Numbered from the stretch's first letter, positions 1 to 7,604 are shown. The stretch: DNA of 16,866 nt from an uncultured Mailhella sp. (GCA_948482415.1 CAOMFZ010000025.1:1-16866); one strand, 5' to 3'. Notes: generated by a model from the sequence alone, not told the origin. Numbers and translations are program-made.

Positions 1-19
1 TTATGGACAACGTCCATAA
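1..19. repeat. Perfect inverted repeat at the left edge
   Basis: TTATGGAC (1-8) and GTCCATAA (12-19) are perfect reverse complements around the 3-nt spacer AAC. The dyad lies downstream of the regulator gene that ends at 171. It has no T-tract on either side, so it is not a canonical terminator. It may be an operator or the edge of a structure belonging to the gene off the left end. The core TGGAC-AAY-GTCCA recurs at 9636-9648 inside a coding end, which may be chance. Confidence 0.5.
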
Positions 20-24
20 CAGGG

Positions 25-61
25 CTTTGAGGGGGATTGGGGGAAATCATTTCCCTCAAAG
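25..61. other. G-rich stretch with two competing hairpins
   Basis: CTTTGAGGG (25-33) can pair with CCCTCAAAG (53-61), leaving a 19-nt loop. Inside it GGGAAA (41-46) can pair with TTTCCC (50-55). Both use bases 53-55, so the folds exclude each other unless the outer stem shortens. The segment also carries G-runs at 22-24, 31-35 and 39-43. No U-tract follows on either strand, so terminator function is uncertain. In the rest of 1-170 I see no gene. Confidence 0.4.
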
Positions 62-170
62 AAAATAAAAATTACGAATATTATGCGGAAATGCCCCAAA
101 GAAGAAAAAGAAAATGTGTGATTGTGGATAGATAGTTCTTATTTGTAGTTATATTTTACTGTCATGGAAT

Positions 171-860
171 TTACAGTTCAGCAAGCTGGTGCAATGCTTC
201 CAAATCGCAAATTTCGACTTGTTTGGCTCTGAATTTTTTTATCACATTGAGTTGTTTAAGTTTTTGGATTGCACGGGCAAGGGTTGCTCTATGCACGCCG
301 AAGATTGTGGCTAAATGGTCCTGACTGATGTCTAAAGGAAAAGTATTGCTGTTATGCTGTAATTGCAGGGAAAGAAGATAGCGGCAAAATCTGTTGAAAA
401 AGGTATCAATTTGCAGGTCAGTGAGCAAAGTGGAGTAGATAAGGGTAAGGCGTGATAAATGTTTGATAAGGGAAATGGCAAGTTCCGGATTTTCCTGTAT
501 TGTTTTTTCTGTCAGAACAACATCAACAGGCAGAGAATGGATAATGCTGTCCGTTATGCATTGGTATTGTCCGGAAGTGTCCTGCATGAGAGCTGCAGGT
601 GCAATATTGAAAATTCCGCCTTCGCCAAAGCTGATGATTGTTCTTTGCTGTCCTTTGATGTTTTCAAAAATAATCTGCACTTCACCTTTTTCGATATAAA
701 AAATGTCATATTGATTTTTTTCATTGATGGAAAGAATGGAATTGGCTTTTAAATACAGTGTTTTTCCTTCATGAAAAAAGTCATGGCATATGGTGCAGGT
801 TCCTGTGATTTTAGGAATTGCATAATGGGCAAAAAGAGGCGCTTTGTGTTTTGTATTCAT
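171..860 (-). CDS. Crp/Fnr-family transcriptional regulator
   Basis: This 229-residue protein has the Crp/Fnr layout: a cyclic-nucleotide-binding-like beta-roll at about residues 30-125, a dimerisation helix at about 125-160, and a C-terminal winged helix-turn-helix at about 178-210. The recognition helix reads RATLAR (191-196) where E. coli CRP has RETVGR, so the glutamate that reads the TGTGA half-site is an alanine. Cysteines sit at 22, 25, 101, 159 and 218. A CxxC at 22-25 plus C101 leaves a redox or Fe-S sensor possible, but the four-cysteine FNR pattern is not evident. It lies just past the terminator of the ferredoxin/flavoprotein/permease operon and has its own promoter, so it is probably that operon's regulator (inference). 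The effector is unknown. Confidence 0.88.
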   Translation of the reverse strand: MNTKHKAPLFAHYAIPKITGTCTICHDFFHEGKTLYLKANSILSINEKNQYDIFYIEKGEVQIIFENIKGQQRTIISFGEGGIFNIAPAALMQDTSGQYQCITDSIIHSLPVDVVLTEKTIQENPELAISLIKHLSRLTLIYSTLLTDLQIDTFFNRFCRYLLSLQLQHNSNTFPLDISQDHLATIFGVHRATLARAIQKLKQLNVIKKFRAKQVEICDLEALHQLAEL

Positions 861-891
861 AAGCGGGCCTTGAGGATATATGTTAAAATAA

Positions 892-920
892 ATGATAAAG
901 AAAAAAAATAGTCAGGTCAA
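892..920 (-). promoter_or_regulatory. Predicted sigma70-type promoter of the Crp/Fnr regulator gene
   Basis: On the minus strand TTGACC (915-920) and TATCAT (892-897) are separated by exactly 17 bp. The predicted start is near 885, giving a leader of about 24 nt before the ATG at 860. The promoter sits between the permease terminator and the regulator, so the regulator can be transcribed independently. Confidence 0.6.
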
Positions 921-931
921 CGTATTAAATA

Positions 932-956
932 AAAAAGGGGAAAAAATCCCCTTTTT
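932..956 (-). terminator. Intrinsic terminator of the ferredoxin/flavoprotein/permease operon
   Basis: A10-bp stem, AAAAAGGGGA (932-941) with TCCCCTTTTT (947-956), encloses a five-base A loop. Read on the minus strand it lies 28 bp after the permease stop codon and runs into a T-rich tail. The symmetric A/T flanks would let it act in both directions. Confidence 0.8.
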
Positions 957-983
957 GCATGTCTGAAAATCAATTTTGCTGTT

Positions 984-2369
984 TTATAAAAGATTAATCA
1001 TCTTCCAATACGGAATTGCAACAGCAATAAGGAAAACTGCTGTCAAAATGATACGGATGAAGAGGGCAAAAACAATGTGGCGCAGGGTAATCTTTTCAGT
1101 AATGAAGATGTACAGGAAGTATACTGCTTCGTATGGGAAAAGATATTGGTCAAGTCCAAAGTTCAAGGCATAGAAAAGCGGGAGCGGGTTGACGCCAAGT
1201 GCATTGCCGAATTCGCCGATAGCAGGCGTAAAAGCTGCGGTTGCGGCTAAAGGAGTAAGCAGGAAGTTGACAACAACACCGGCAATATAGGCAAAGAAAA
1301 CGCTCATGGTTGTTGATGCTTCCTGTAAGAAAGGAACCAGACTGTCAACAGCCCACTTATTGGCGCCAACACTGCCGCCAACAAAGCCGATAGCCATACA
1401 GCCTGTAATAAAGAACAGGAAAACCACATTCAGTTTATTGAATGATTCCGGTGCGAGAATGGAAATTCCGGGTAAATAACAGCAAAGGCTGAGTACACAG
1501 AAAAGGAATACCGGGTCAATACCTGTCCATGGTTCCAGCATAAATCCTGCAATGACGCCTAAAATAATAACAAAGAGTTTGATTTCTCTGGTGGAAATGG
1601 GGCCTAATTCAGCACGGCTTTCAGCGATAAAGGCAGGCAGTCTGTCGCCGATAGGAAGTTGTTCCTTACCTTTTACGATGAAAACACAAATCATGGAAAC
1701 AGCGTAATAAATAAGGTTAATCAGTGTGCCATGATAGCAGTAATCCCAGAAGTCAACGGTTTTGTCTGTTCCTTTGAGCATAATGTCAAAAGCCCAAATA
1801 AAGGATTCGGAAGAATGCAGATACATGAATTGAGGAGCTGCAGCAGCAAAGAATGCAGTCAAAATAATAGCAGAAGATAAACGGGATTTTGGATCAACAT
1901 TGAGAGCCTGGACAATACCGGAAGCAATAGCACAGAAGATTACGCATCGTGCCAAAATGGAAGGGAGAATAAGAACAAGAACAAGCCCTGCAACGAAAAA
2001 GCCAATAGTAAGACCAGTAAAACTGCCGCCGGTGTTTTTTAAACAGAAAAGTGCGGAACGGCGAGCCAAATTGCTTTCTTCCATGGCTTCACCAATAATA
2101 ACAGCGGCAAAAGAAATCCATGGCAAAACGGTTGTCCAGGGGCCGAAAATTGTTTCAGCATCAGCAACACCAAAAAGAACATAGGCAAAGGTCAGCATAG
2201 CCGCAACGCCAATAGCCGGGAAAATATTTAATGCCCAGGCGATAATGGCGGCAGAAGTTAATGCCATATAGGTCGGAAACTCCGGAGAAATGTCTTGAGG
2301 CAGGAAATTATAAAGCATAAGCGGGATTACAGCAAAGGTAATCCATTTTAAATATGATACGATAGCCAT
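984..2369 (-). CDS. DASS/SLC13-type anion permease
   Basis: This 461-residue integral membrane protein has roughly 11-12 hydrophobic segments, two internally similar halves and the divalent-anion:sodium symporter look (EAMEESNLARR-type segment at 94-104, GG at 114-115, then a glycine-rich helix). Family members import dicarboxylates, citrate, sulfate or related oxyanions. By eye, the SNT signatures that bind sodium and carboxylate in characterised members are absent: the equivalent places read LPSILARC (135-142) and LTPLAATA (371-378). That suggests a divergent substrate or coupling. The start is supported by GAGG six bases upstream of the ATG. It is the last gene of the operon, 91 bp after the flavoprotein, and would bring in or exchange the flavoprotein's substrate or product (inference). 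Confidence 0.8.
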   Translation of the reverse strand: MAIVSYLKWITFAVIPLMLYNFLPQDISPEFPTYMALTSAAIIAWALNIFPAIGVAAMLTFAYVLFGVADAETIFGPWTTVLPWISFAAVIIGEAMEESNLARRSALFCLKNTGGSFTGLTIGFFVAGLVLVLILPSILARCVIFCAIASGIVQALNVDPKSRLSSAIILTAFFAAAAPQFMYLHSSESFIWAFDIMLKGTDKTVDFWDYCYHGTLINLIYYAVSMICVFIVKGKEQLPIGDRLPAFIAESRAELGPISTREIKLFVIILGVIAGFMLEPWTGIDPVFLFCVLSLCCYLPGISILAPESFNKLNVVFLFFITGCMAIGFVGGSVGANKWAVDSLVPFLQEASTTMSVFFAYIAGVVVNFLLTPLAATAAFTPAIGEFGNALGVNPLPLFYALNFGLDQYLFPYEAVYFLYIFITEKITLRHIVFALFIRIILTAVFLIAVAIPYWKMINLL

Positions 2370-2410
2370 AATAACCTCGTCATGTTAAAAGTATAGAAAA
2401 TTTGTAATAA

Positions 2411-2442
2411 ATTCCTGCAAAGCCGGAAAACCCTGCAGGAAT
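2411..2442 (-). other. Intercistronic hairpin between flavoprotein and permease genes
   Basis: ATTCCTGCA (2411-2419) pairs perfectly with TGCAGGAAT (2434-2442) across a 14-nt loop. It lies just after the flavoprotein stop in the operon's reading direction. No long U-tract follows, so a processing, stability or partial-termination element that sets permease expression below that of the enzyme is more likely than a full stop. Confidence 0.5.
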
Positions 2443-2460
2443 AATAAGGAGAGCTGAATA

Positions 2461-4140
2461 TTATTTTAAGCGGTCACGCCAGGCATAGCATGGAGTGCCG
2501 TTTTCCTGCCAAATGCGCAAAAACTTGTCACGCAGAAGCGGGTTGGTGAAGGTATAATCAGAGCGCATGTGGCGGCCGCGGCTTTCTTTGCGTTCACGGG
2601 CAGAAACCATAAGTGCCTGTCCTAAATCCAGAAGGTTTAAAACTTCAGCGGCACGCATGAGTTCATGGGCATCGTTTACATAGAGTTCCTGCACCATTTT
2701 ACGGCGCAAGTCGCCGAGATATTTGATACCGGCGTTCAGCAGGGAGTCGGAACGTACTCTGTGCGGACCGCAGTCAGCATATTCTGTCATGATTTGCTGC
2801 AGGGCAAAGTTTGCTTCCTGCCAGCTTGCACCTGTTTTGCGTTCAAAAATTTCTGTATACAGATTCATGCGTTCTTTGCAGAAAGGCATGGTTTCAACAT
2901 CGCCGCAAAGGTGTTTTTCGTCTTTGTAATCAGCAGCATGCTGACCGGCAATAAAGCCATAAACCGCAGCTGCACCAATATCACCGCTGATATTGCCCAT
3001 CATGTCGCCTGCAGCAAAAAGACCTTTAATATTGCTTTCGCCGTTGATGTCAATTTCAATGCCGTTGGTGCAGAGGTTTGCTTCATATTGGCTGAATTCA
3101 ACAGCGTGTTTGCCGGGGTCGATATGTTCTTTATCCATGTAATCAAGAAGTGCGGTAAGACCTTCGCATTTCATAGCCCAGCGCATATGTTCAAGATCTT
3201 CTTTGCTTGCTCCGGAGCAGTCCATATAGGCAGGACCGCGGCCGCTCATTTTGAGGTCTGTAAAGGCAGATGCCCAAACGTCACTGGTAATGTCGCCTGT
3301 TTCAACATTAGGTTCCGTGATAAATGGCCCAATAGGTTTACCGTCAGGATAACGGTATACGCCAATCCATGTTGCTTTGCCGCAGCGGGCTAAAAAGCGG
3401 GGACCAGCATGACGGTAGGTTTTTTCCATGTTAACAAGATATGCGCCTGCGCGCCATGCCTGAGCAATGGAGTCGCCTGTTCCTGACGGGCACATGTTTG
3501 TATTAAACATTTGACTTGGGGTTGGGTCGGTTGTAAATAAACGGCTTACATAACCTGTTGCGGCAACAACAGCTTTTGCTTTAATCAAACGATAGCTTGG
3601 CGTATCGGTGGAAACATCAAGAGCCAAAACGCCTGTGACGTGTCCGTTTTCAGATAAAATTTCCAAAGCAGGGGAGTGGTTGATGATATGCACACCGCTT
3701 TTCTTTGCCTGTTCAGTTAAAACTTTCTTTTGGTTATGACCGTCATATTTCAGGAAAATTTTGGGGCGTCCGGGATAAGCATGACCTTCAAAGTGAAAAT
3801 CGCCGGTGGGCTTCATATTAATTCCCCATTCCTGCCACATATTGACAACTTCAGGGCTTGTTTTCAAAAAGCGCATGACAAGAGGGGTGTCGTTGCTGGT
3901 AGCATTTTGGCTGTCCATAAATTCTTCATACACCACGCTGATATCGCCGTGTTTTTCAGGAATCCAGCAAAGGAAATGGTCGTTGCCTGTAGCTCCGGCG
4001 CCGCTGCGTTTTGTATTTGCCTTATCTAATAAAATAACATCAGCACCTTTCTTTCCGGCAGCAATGCCTGCCATAAGTCCTGCAATACCACCACCAATAA
4101 TAAGAACATCGGTTTCTAATTTTTCTTTGATTGCAATCAT
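2461..4140 (-). CDS. AprA/fumarate-reductase-like FAD oxidoreductase
   Basis: This 559-residue cytoplasmic flavoprotein (no signal peptide) has an N-terminal Rossmann FAD fingerprint GGGIAG (16-21) ending in LLDK (37-40), then KRSGAGATGN (44-53), which resembles the covalent-family/AprA segment that contacts flavin and substrate. ATGY (194-197) and GLFAAGD (373-379) complete the FAD site, and a helical C-terminal domain follows from about 420. The resemblance to the alpha subunit of adenylylsulfate reductase is strengthened by the two-cluster ferredoxin encoded 33 bp upstream. It is clearly shorter than true AprA (about 640-660 residues), however, and its partner lacks the AprB tail. RHAGPRF (243-249) may be a substrate-binding arginine segment. 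I read it as an electron-transferring reductase or dehydrogenase for a small acid or oxyanion whose identity is unknown. RBS AGGAAA precedes the ATG. Confidence 0.85.
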   Translation of the reverse strand: MIAIKEKLETDVLIIGGGIAGLMAGIAAGKKGADVILLDKANTKRSGAGATGNDHFLCWIPEKHGDISVVYEEFMDSQNATSNDTPLVMRFLKTSPEVVNMWQEWGINMKPTGDFHFEGHAYPGRPKIFLKYDGHNQKKVLTEQAKKSGVHIINHSPALEILSENGHVTGVLALDVSTDTPSYRLIKAKAVVAATGYVSRLFTTDPTPSQMFNTNMCPSGTGDSIAQAWRAGAYLVNMEKTYRHAGPRFLARCGKATWIGVYRYPDGKPIGPFITEPNVETGDITSDVWASAFTDLKMSGRGPAYMDCSGASKEDLEHMRWAMKCEGLTALLDYMDKEHIDPGKHAVEFSQYEANLCTNGIEIDINGESNIKGLFAAGDMMGNISGDIGAAAVYGFIAGQHAADYKDEKHLCGDVETMPFCKERMNLYTEIFERKTGASWQEANFALQQIMTEYADCGPHRVRSDSLLNAGIKYLGDLRRKMVQELYVNDAHELMRAAEVLNLLDLGQALMVSARERKESRGRHMRSDYTFTNPLLRDKFLRIWQENGTPCYAWRDRLK

Positions 4141-4173
4141 AGTAGTTTCCTTTTTTTGCTCATGTTAAAATTA

Positions 4174-4416
4174 TTAATCTTTTGGGCGAAGAGAAGAAGA
4201 ATCAACATATAAAAGCATATGCGTGAGCGGCAGGCGAAGTTCTATTGCCTTTGCTTTGCAGTCAAGCACACAGGCATTACAGTGCCAGCATTCATAAGGA
4301 CGGCGCACTGTAGGAATTTTATCTTCTTTGATTTTAAAGGAAAATACTTGCAGGGGACAAATGTCTGCACAGACACCACAGCCAATACATTTTTCGGGGT
4401 CAATTACTGGAGGCAT
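4174..4416 (-). CDS. Small 2x[4Fe-4S] ferredoxin, AprB-like partner subunit
   Basis: This 80-residue protein has two complete cluster motifs: CIGCGVCADICP (C10, C13, C16, C20) and CWHCNACVLDC (C43, C46, C49, C53). The tryptophan at 44, within the second motif, recalls the ECW arrangement of AprB, where a tryptophan lies on the electron path. That comparison is from memory. The C-terminal tail (54-80) is short, unlike the roughly 150-residue AprB. It is the first gene of the operon, with a strong AAAAGGAG RBS, and the flavoprotein gene follows 33 bp later. The two products very likely form an electron-transferring heterodimer. It could also shuttle electrons to an unlinked donor. Confidence 0.88.
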   Translation of the reverse strand: MPPVIDPEKCIGCGVCADICPLQVFSFKIKEDKIPTVRRPYECWHCNACVLDCKAKAIELRLPLTHMLLYVDSSSLRPKD

Positions 4417-4462
4417 GTTTTTCTCCTTTTTATGGACTAAATTGTTTTGGGTTTAGGGTTTT

Positions 4463-4495
4463 TGAAATTTTATAAATCGTAAGTATAAAATTTCA
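4463..4495. repeat. 12-bp-arm inverted repeat over the ferredoxin promoter
   Basis: TGAAATTTTATA (4463-4474) and TATAAAATTTCA (4484-4495) are perfect reverse complements around a 9-nt spacer. The dyad covers the predicted -10, the spacer and part of the -35, so a dimeric regulator bound there would compete with RNA polymerase. It is weak as an RNA hairpin because it is almost all A/T. Confidence 0.6.
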
Positions 4496-4498
4496 CAA
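4469..4498 (-). promoter_or_regulatory. Predicted promoter of the ferredoxin/flavoprotein/permease operon
   Basis: On the minus strand TTGTGA (4493-4498) and TATAAA (4469-4474) are 18 bp apart. The predicted start is near 4462, a leader of about 45 nt. The -35 is imperfect, which suits an activator-dependent promoter. Confidence 0.45.
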
Positions 4499-4513
4499 TA
4501 AAGAGGATTAAAC

Positions 4514-4529
4514 TATCGCATTTGCGACA
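4514..4529. promoter_or_regulatory. Candidate Crp/Fnr-family operator
   Basis: TATCG-N6-CGACA is a 16-bp near-palindrome with an inner perfect TCGCA-TT-TGCGA. Its 5-6-5 geometry is that of Crp-type sites (CRP TGTGA-N6-TCACA; CooA TGTCG-N6-CGACA). Its centre, 4521.5, is about 60 bp upstream of the predicted start at 4462, close to the class I activator position. The obvious candidate to bind it is the regulator at 171-860 (inference). Confidence 0.4.
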
Positions 4530-4820
4530 TTTTCAAAAAAAAATGAAAAATTTTACAAAATTTTTTTCGACAGACAAGAAGAAGGGAATGTCAGATAAGA
4601 ATTTTTATTTTAAATAGATTTAGTATAATATATTGAAAAATAATATAATTTTTTATTAATTCATACTGAAGTTTGTAAAGAAATTTTCAAATAAAATTAT
4701 TTTATTTTCTGCAAGTTAAAATTTTCATTAGCATAGGTGAGTTGAGAAAGAAAAAGTTGTGAATAACGATTTTTATGATGGAATTGCAGTAAAGTGAGAT
4801 AGCTGTACTTTTATGAGGAG

Positions 4821-7565
4821 TTATTCTTCTTGATTGGGATAACAATATGTATTTATTTGAATAAGCTGCCTTTCAATTTTTTCCTGTTCATTACTTTCAT
4901 CGGTGCGCAAACGTAAAAGAGGAATATTATATTTTTTGAATATCTCATTTTTTATTAAATCTCTTTGTGATTGGCGGGAATTTTCTTTGTGATATGCAGT
5001 ACCGTCAACTTCAATCGCAAGAACAGGAAGTTTATCCATTTTGTGAATGATTAAAAAATCTGTATGTGAGCATGGATTTTGCACATAGTTTTTTTCTTTT
5101 TCGTTTAATTTTGATAAATCCTGAAAGATAGTAAAAAGTCCAACATGGGGAGTACATGTATACTGTGAAAATTCTTCTTTTTGTAAAATTGTTTCAATAA
5201 GTGCAAACATAAGATTTTCAGAATCATATTCAGAAATCTTTTTATGTTTTTTTAAATATTCTTCACGTTCTTTTGCGTATTCTTTATATAACAGGTCAAA
5301 AATAGAACGTATGGTACTTGTTTTGAGTGAAAAACCATTAAATTGGATATAGCGTATTAAATCACCATAATTTGTGTACTGATTTTTTTCATTGTTAGAA
5401 ATAATAATGGTAAGAGATTTTACAGCACGGGAAACAGCAACATTCAGCATTTTTGGGTCATCTGTAAATTCAGAAATGGCATTATCCACTGTTGAGATAA
5501 TAATTGCATCTTGTTCCCTGCCTTGAAATTTATGAACAGTATCAACTTCGTATGGTTTTTGAAATGGATATTTTTTAAGTTCGCATGCTATGCAATTAAC
5601 TTGATTTCTGTATGGACTGATAATTCCTATGGATTGATAGGGGCATTGTTCCATTTCAGGCAAAATTTCGTGGGTTAATATATCAATTTGTCTTTGGTTT
5701 CTTTTATCTCTGGCATGATTTCCTAAGGGCGTATACTGTACAGCAAGAACATCTTTCTCTCCCTTATCTTCTGTCATAATAATGAGTTGGTCATGATAAA
5801 ATTTTTGATTGCAAAAATTAATAATGCGCGGGTGACAGCGATAATGTTCGCGTAAAAGTGTGCTGGGGATTTCTTGCCAAAGCGTGGTTATTGAAGATAA
5901 AAGACTGTGTTTGGAGTAACAGTACGCAGAGGGAACCTTATATTTTTTTTCAATTTCTTTAATGAGTTTTTTCTTATCTGCTGTAATAATATTGGGTAGC
6001 TGTTCTTTATCGCCTACAATAATAAGATGTTTGGCGCAGGTGAGAGCTAAAAGTCCTGTGGCGAGGTCCACTTGTGATGCTTCATCAACTATTAAATAAT
6101 CATAAATAAAATTGGGGGATAAACTATTTTTTATGGAATAGGCAGTACTTAAAATGACAGGGTATTCTTGAATAAAAGTTTCACTTGAATGTTTAAAATG
6201 ATCAGAATTAAATTGCGGTCTTTTTTCATTATTTATATATTTTGCTGCTAATCTGGCTTTTAAATATGTTAATGATTTTTGGGTAAGTTCTGTTTGTTTG
6301 AGCGTAAAATCGTTTGTTTCTAATAAGTTAGTGAGTTTAGTTTTTTCTTCATTTAATTCTTGCAGTTTGGTTTGATAATATTTACTTTGCAAAAAAGGAA
6401 TACTTTGTTCAGGAGAAAAAGAAAAAAGTTTTAAAATTTCTTTGTTATATTTAAAGAAAATAATTATTTTTTGGATCAAATTTGGCTTTTTGCCTAAATT
6501 GGCATATTTTTCAAATTCAAGCCAAAGAGCGAAAATCTTTTTTACGGTTAAATTTTGGAGAGAAAAAGAAATATTTTGGCTGAACGTGGAATAATATTCA
6601 TCAAAATAAAATTGCTCTGAAGTTATTAATAAAATTTCCTGTTCTATATTGGCTAATCTGTTTTTAGCATTATATAATTCATCAATTTCTGCGGTGAGCT
6701 TAGAAATTTCAAGAAGGAGTGCTGTTTTTTCTTCTTCTGATAATTCCCATTCTGAAAGAGGCGGATATTGTGTTTGCTGATTTTTAATAAATTCATCTTT
6801 ATTTTTATTTGAACCTAAAAAAGCTGCAATAAAAGAAAGTTCTTTGCCTTGCAGTTTATCAATAACGTTTTGTACTGCTGAATTATTATTGGAAATAATG
6901 GCAACATTTTTGTCTTGGCAAAGAATATTGGCTAATATGGTTAAAATGGTTTGGGTTTTTCCTGTTCCTGGCGGACCTTGAATAACGCTTACTTGTAATG
7001 AAAAAGCATTTTCAGCGGCTAATTTTTGGCTTTGGTTAATTCCAAAAGGATAGATAAGAGAATGAGTTTTTATAATTGGCGTAAAAGAATTATTTTCAGA
7101 TAAATATTTTGCGGCAATAGTTTCTTCACTGAGTTCAGTTATCTTATTGAATTGTTCAACTAACAAATTTTTATCTTCTGTTTCAATTCCAACTGTCATG
7201 GCAATTTCTTTAAAATAATTAAAGAAATTTTTAACGTCAGGCAAGAGTAATCTGTTATTTTGTATAGTAATTTCAGAGGGATTATGGAGTTTGCTTTTAT
7301 TGTCAGAATAAATAATTTTATAAACAGAGCCGTAATCAAGAAGATATTTTATGGCTGCATTTTGCTTAATATTAAATTTAATAATATAATTTTCAGGTGA
7401 AATTTTTCGGATAAGTTTATAACATTTAACTCGGCTGGTATTATAACTATATATTTTTTCTGAATTTAAAAATTGAATTTGATATTTATTATTTAATACG
7501 CCAATAGTATTAATTTCTTCTGTTTTATCTTTATCGTCTATTAATATAAGCGTGCTGTAAATCAA
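4821..7565 (-). CDS. SF1 helicase with C-terminal PD-(D/E)XK-like nuclease domain
   Basis: This 914-residue protein carries all main superfamily 1 (Upf1/Dna2-like) motifs: Walker A GPPGTGKT (197-204), Walker B DEAS (494-497), GDKEQLP (518-524), HYRCHPR (574-580), DTVHKFQGRE (675-684) and NVAVSRA (708-714). A charged, coiled-coil-like insertion spans about 270-440. The C-terminus (about 830-890) resembles DUF2726/Vsr-type nucleases: D836, E852-x-D854, H859, QRD (867-869), K872, then IPLLRLR. The start is TTG at 7563-7565: AAAAGG lies 8 bp upstream, an in-frame stop sits at 7578-7580, and the next internal Met is residue 123. Sampled lines run near 30% G+C against 45-50% in the flavoprotein gene, suggesting transfer. 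It stands alone with its own promoter. A phage-defence or DNA-repair role is plausible but unproven. Confidence 0.85.
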   Translation of the reverse strand: MIYSTLILIDDKDKTEEINTIGVLNNKYQIQFLNSEKIYSYNTSRVKCYKLIRKISPENYIIKFNIKQNAAIKYLLDYGSVYKIIYSDNKSKLHNPSEITIQNNRLLLPDVKNFFNYFKEIAMTVGIETEDKNLLVEQFNKITELSEETIAAKYLSENNSFTPIIKTHSLIYPFGINQSQKLAAENAFSLQVSVIQGPPGTGKTQTILTILANILCQDKNVAIISNNNSAVQNVIDKLQGKELSFIAAFLGSNKNKDEFIKNQQTQYPPLSEWELSEEEKTALLLEISKLTAEIDELYNAKNRLANIEQEILLITSEQFYFDEYYSTFSQNISFSLQNLTVKKIFALWLEFEKYANLGKKPNLIQKIIIFFKYNKEILKLFSFSPEQSIPFLQSKYYQTKLQELNEEKTKLTNLLETNDFTLKQTELTQKSLTYLKARLAAKYINNEKRPQFNSDHFKHSSETFIQEYPVILSTAYSIKNSLSPNFIYDYLIVDEASQVDLATGLLALTCAKHLIIVGDKEQLPNIITADKKKLIKEIEKKYKVPSAYCYSKHSLLSSITTLWQEIPSTLLREHYRCHPRIINFCNQKFYHDQLIIMTEDKGEKDVLAVQYTPLGNHARDKRNQRQIDILTHEILPEMEQCPYQSIGIISPYRNQVNCIACELKKYPFQKPYEVDTVHKFQGREQDAIIISTVDNAISEFTDDPKMLNVAVSRAVKSLTIIISNNEKNQYTNYGDLIRYIQFNGFSLKTSTIRSIFDLLYKEYAKEREEYLKKHKKISEYDSENLMFALIETILQKEEFSQYTCTPHVGLFTIFQDLSKLNEKEKNYVQNPCSHTDFLIIHKMDKLPVLAIEVDGTAYHKENSRQSQRDLIKNEIFKKYNIPLLRLRTDESNEQEKIERQLIQINTYCYPNQEE

Positions 7566-7604
7566 ATTATCTGCCTTTTAATTTAGTAAGCATTTTTTAG
7601 CATG

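Larger units (their letters stand above)
4417..4820. other. AT-rich intergenic region upstream of the ferredoxin operon
   Basis: I find no credible gene in these 404 bp. The left part (to about 4530) carries the predicted promoter and two dyads described separately. The rest is strongly AT-rich, with a 19-nt palindrome AAATAAAAT-T-ATTTTATTT at 4689-4707. The helicase gene ends at 4821 reading into this region, but I see no convincing terminator for it. Confidence 0.6.

Noticed and set aside
2665..3393. 242-codon plus-strand open frame opposite the flavoprotein gene
   Set aside because: It lies wholly antisense to a convincing FAD oxidoreductase, has no recognisable family and no RBS; it is a shadow of codon bias.
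984..4416. Genuine adenylylsulfate reductase (aprBA) operon
   Set aside because: The ferredoxin is 80 residues without the AprB tail, the flavoprotein is too short, and no sulfate-activation genes accompany it.
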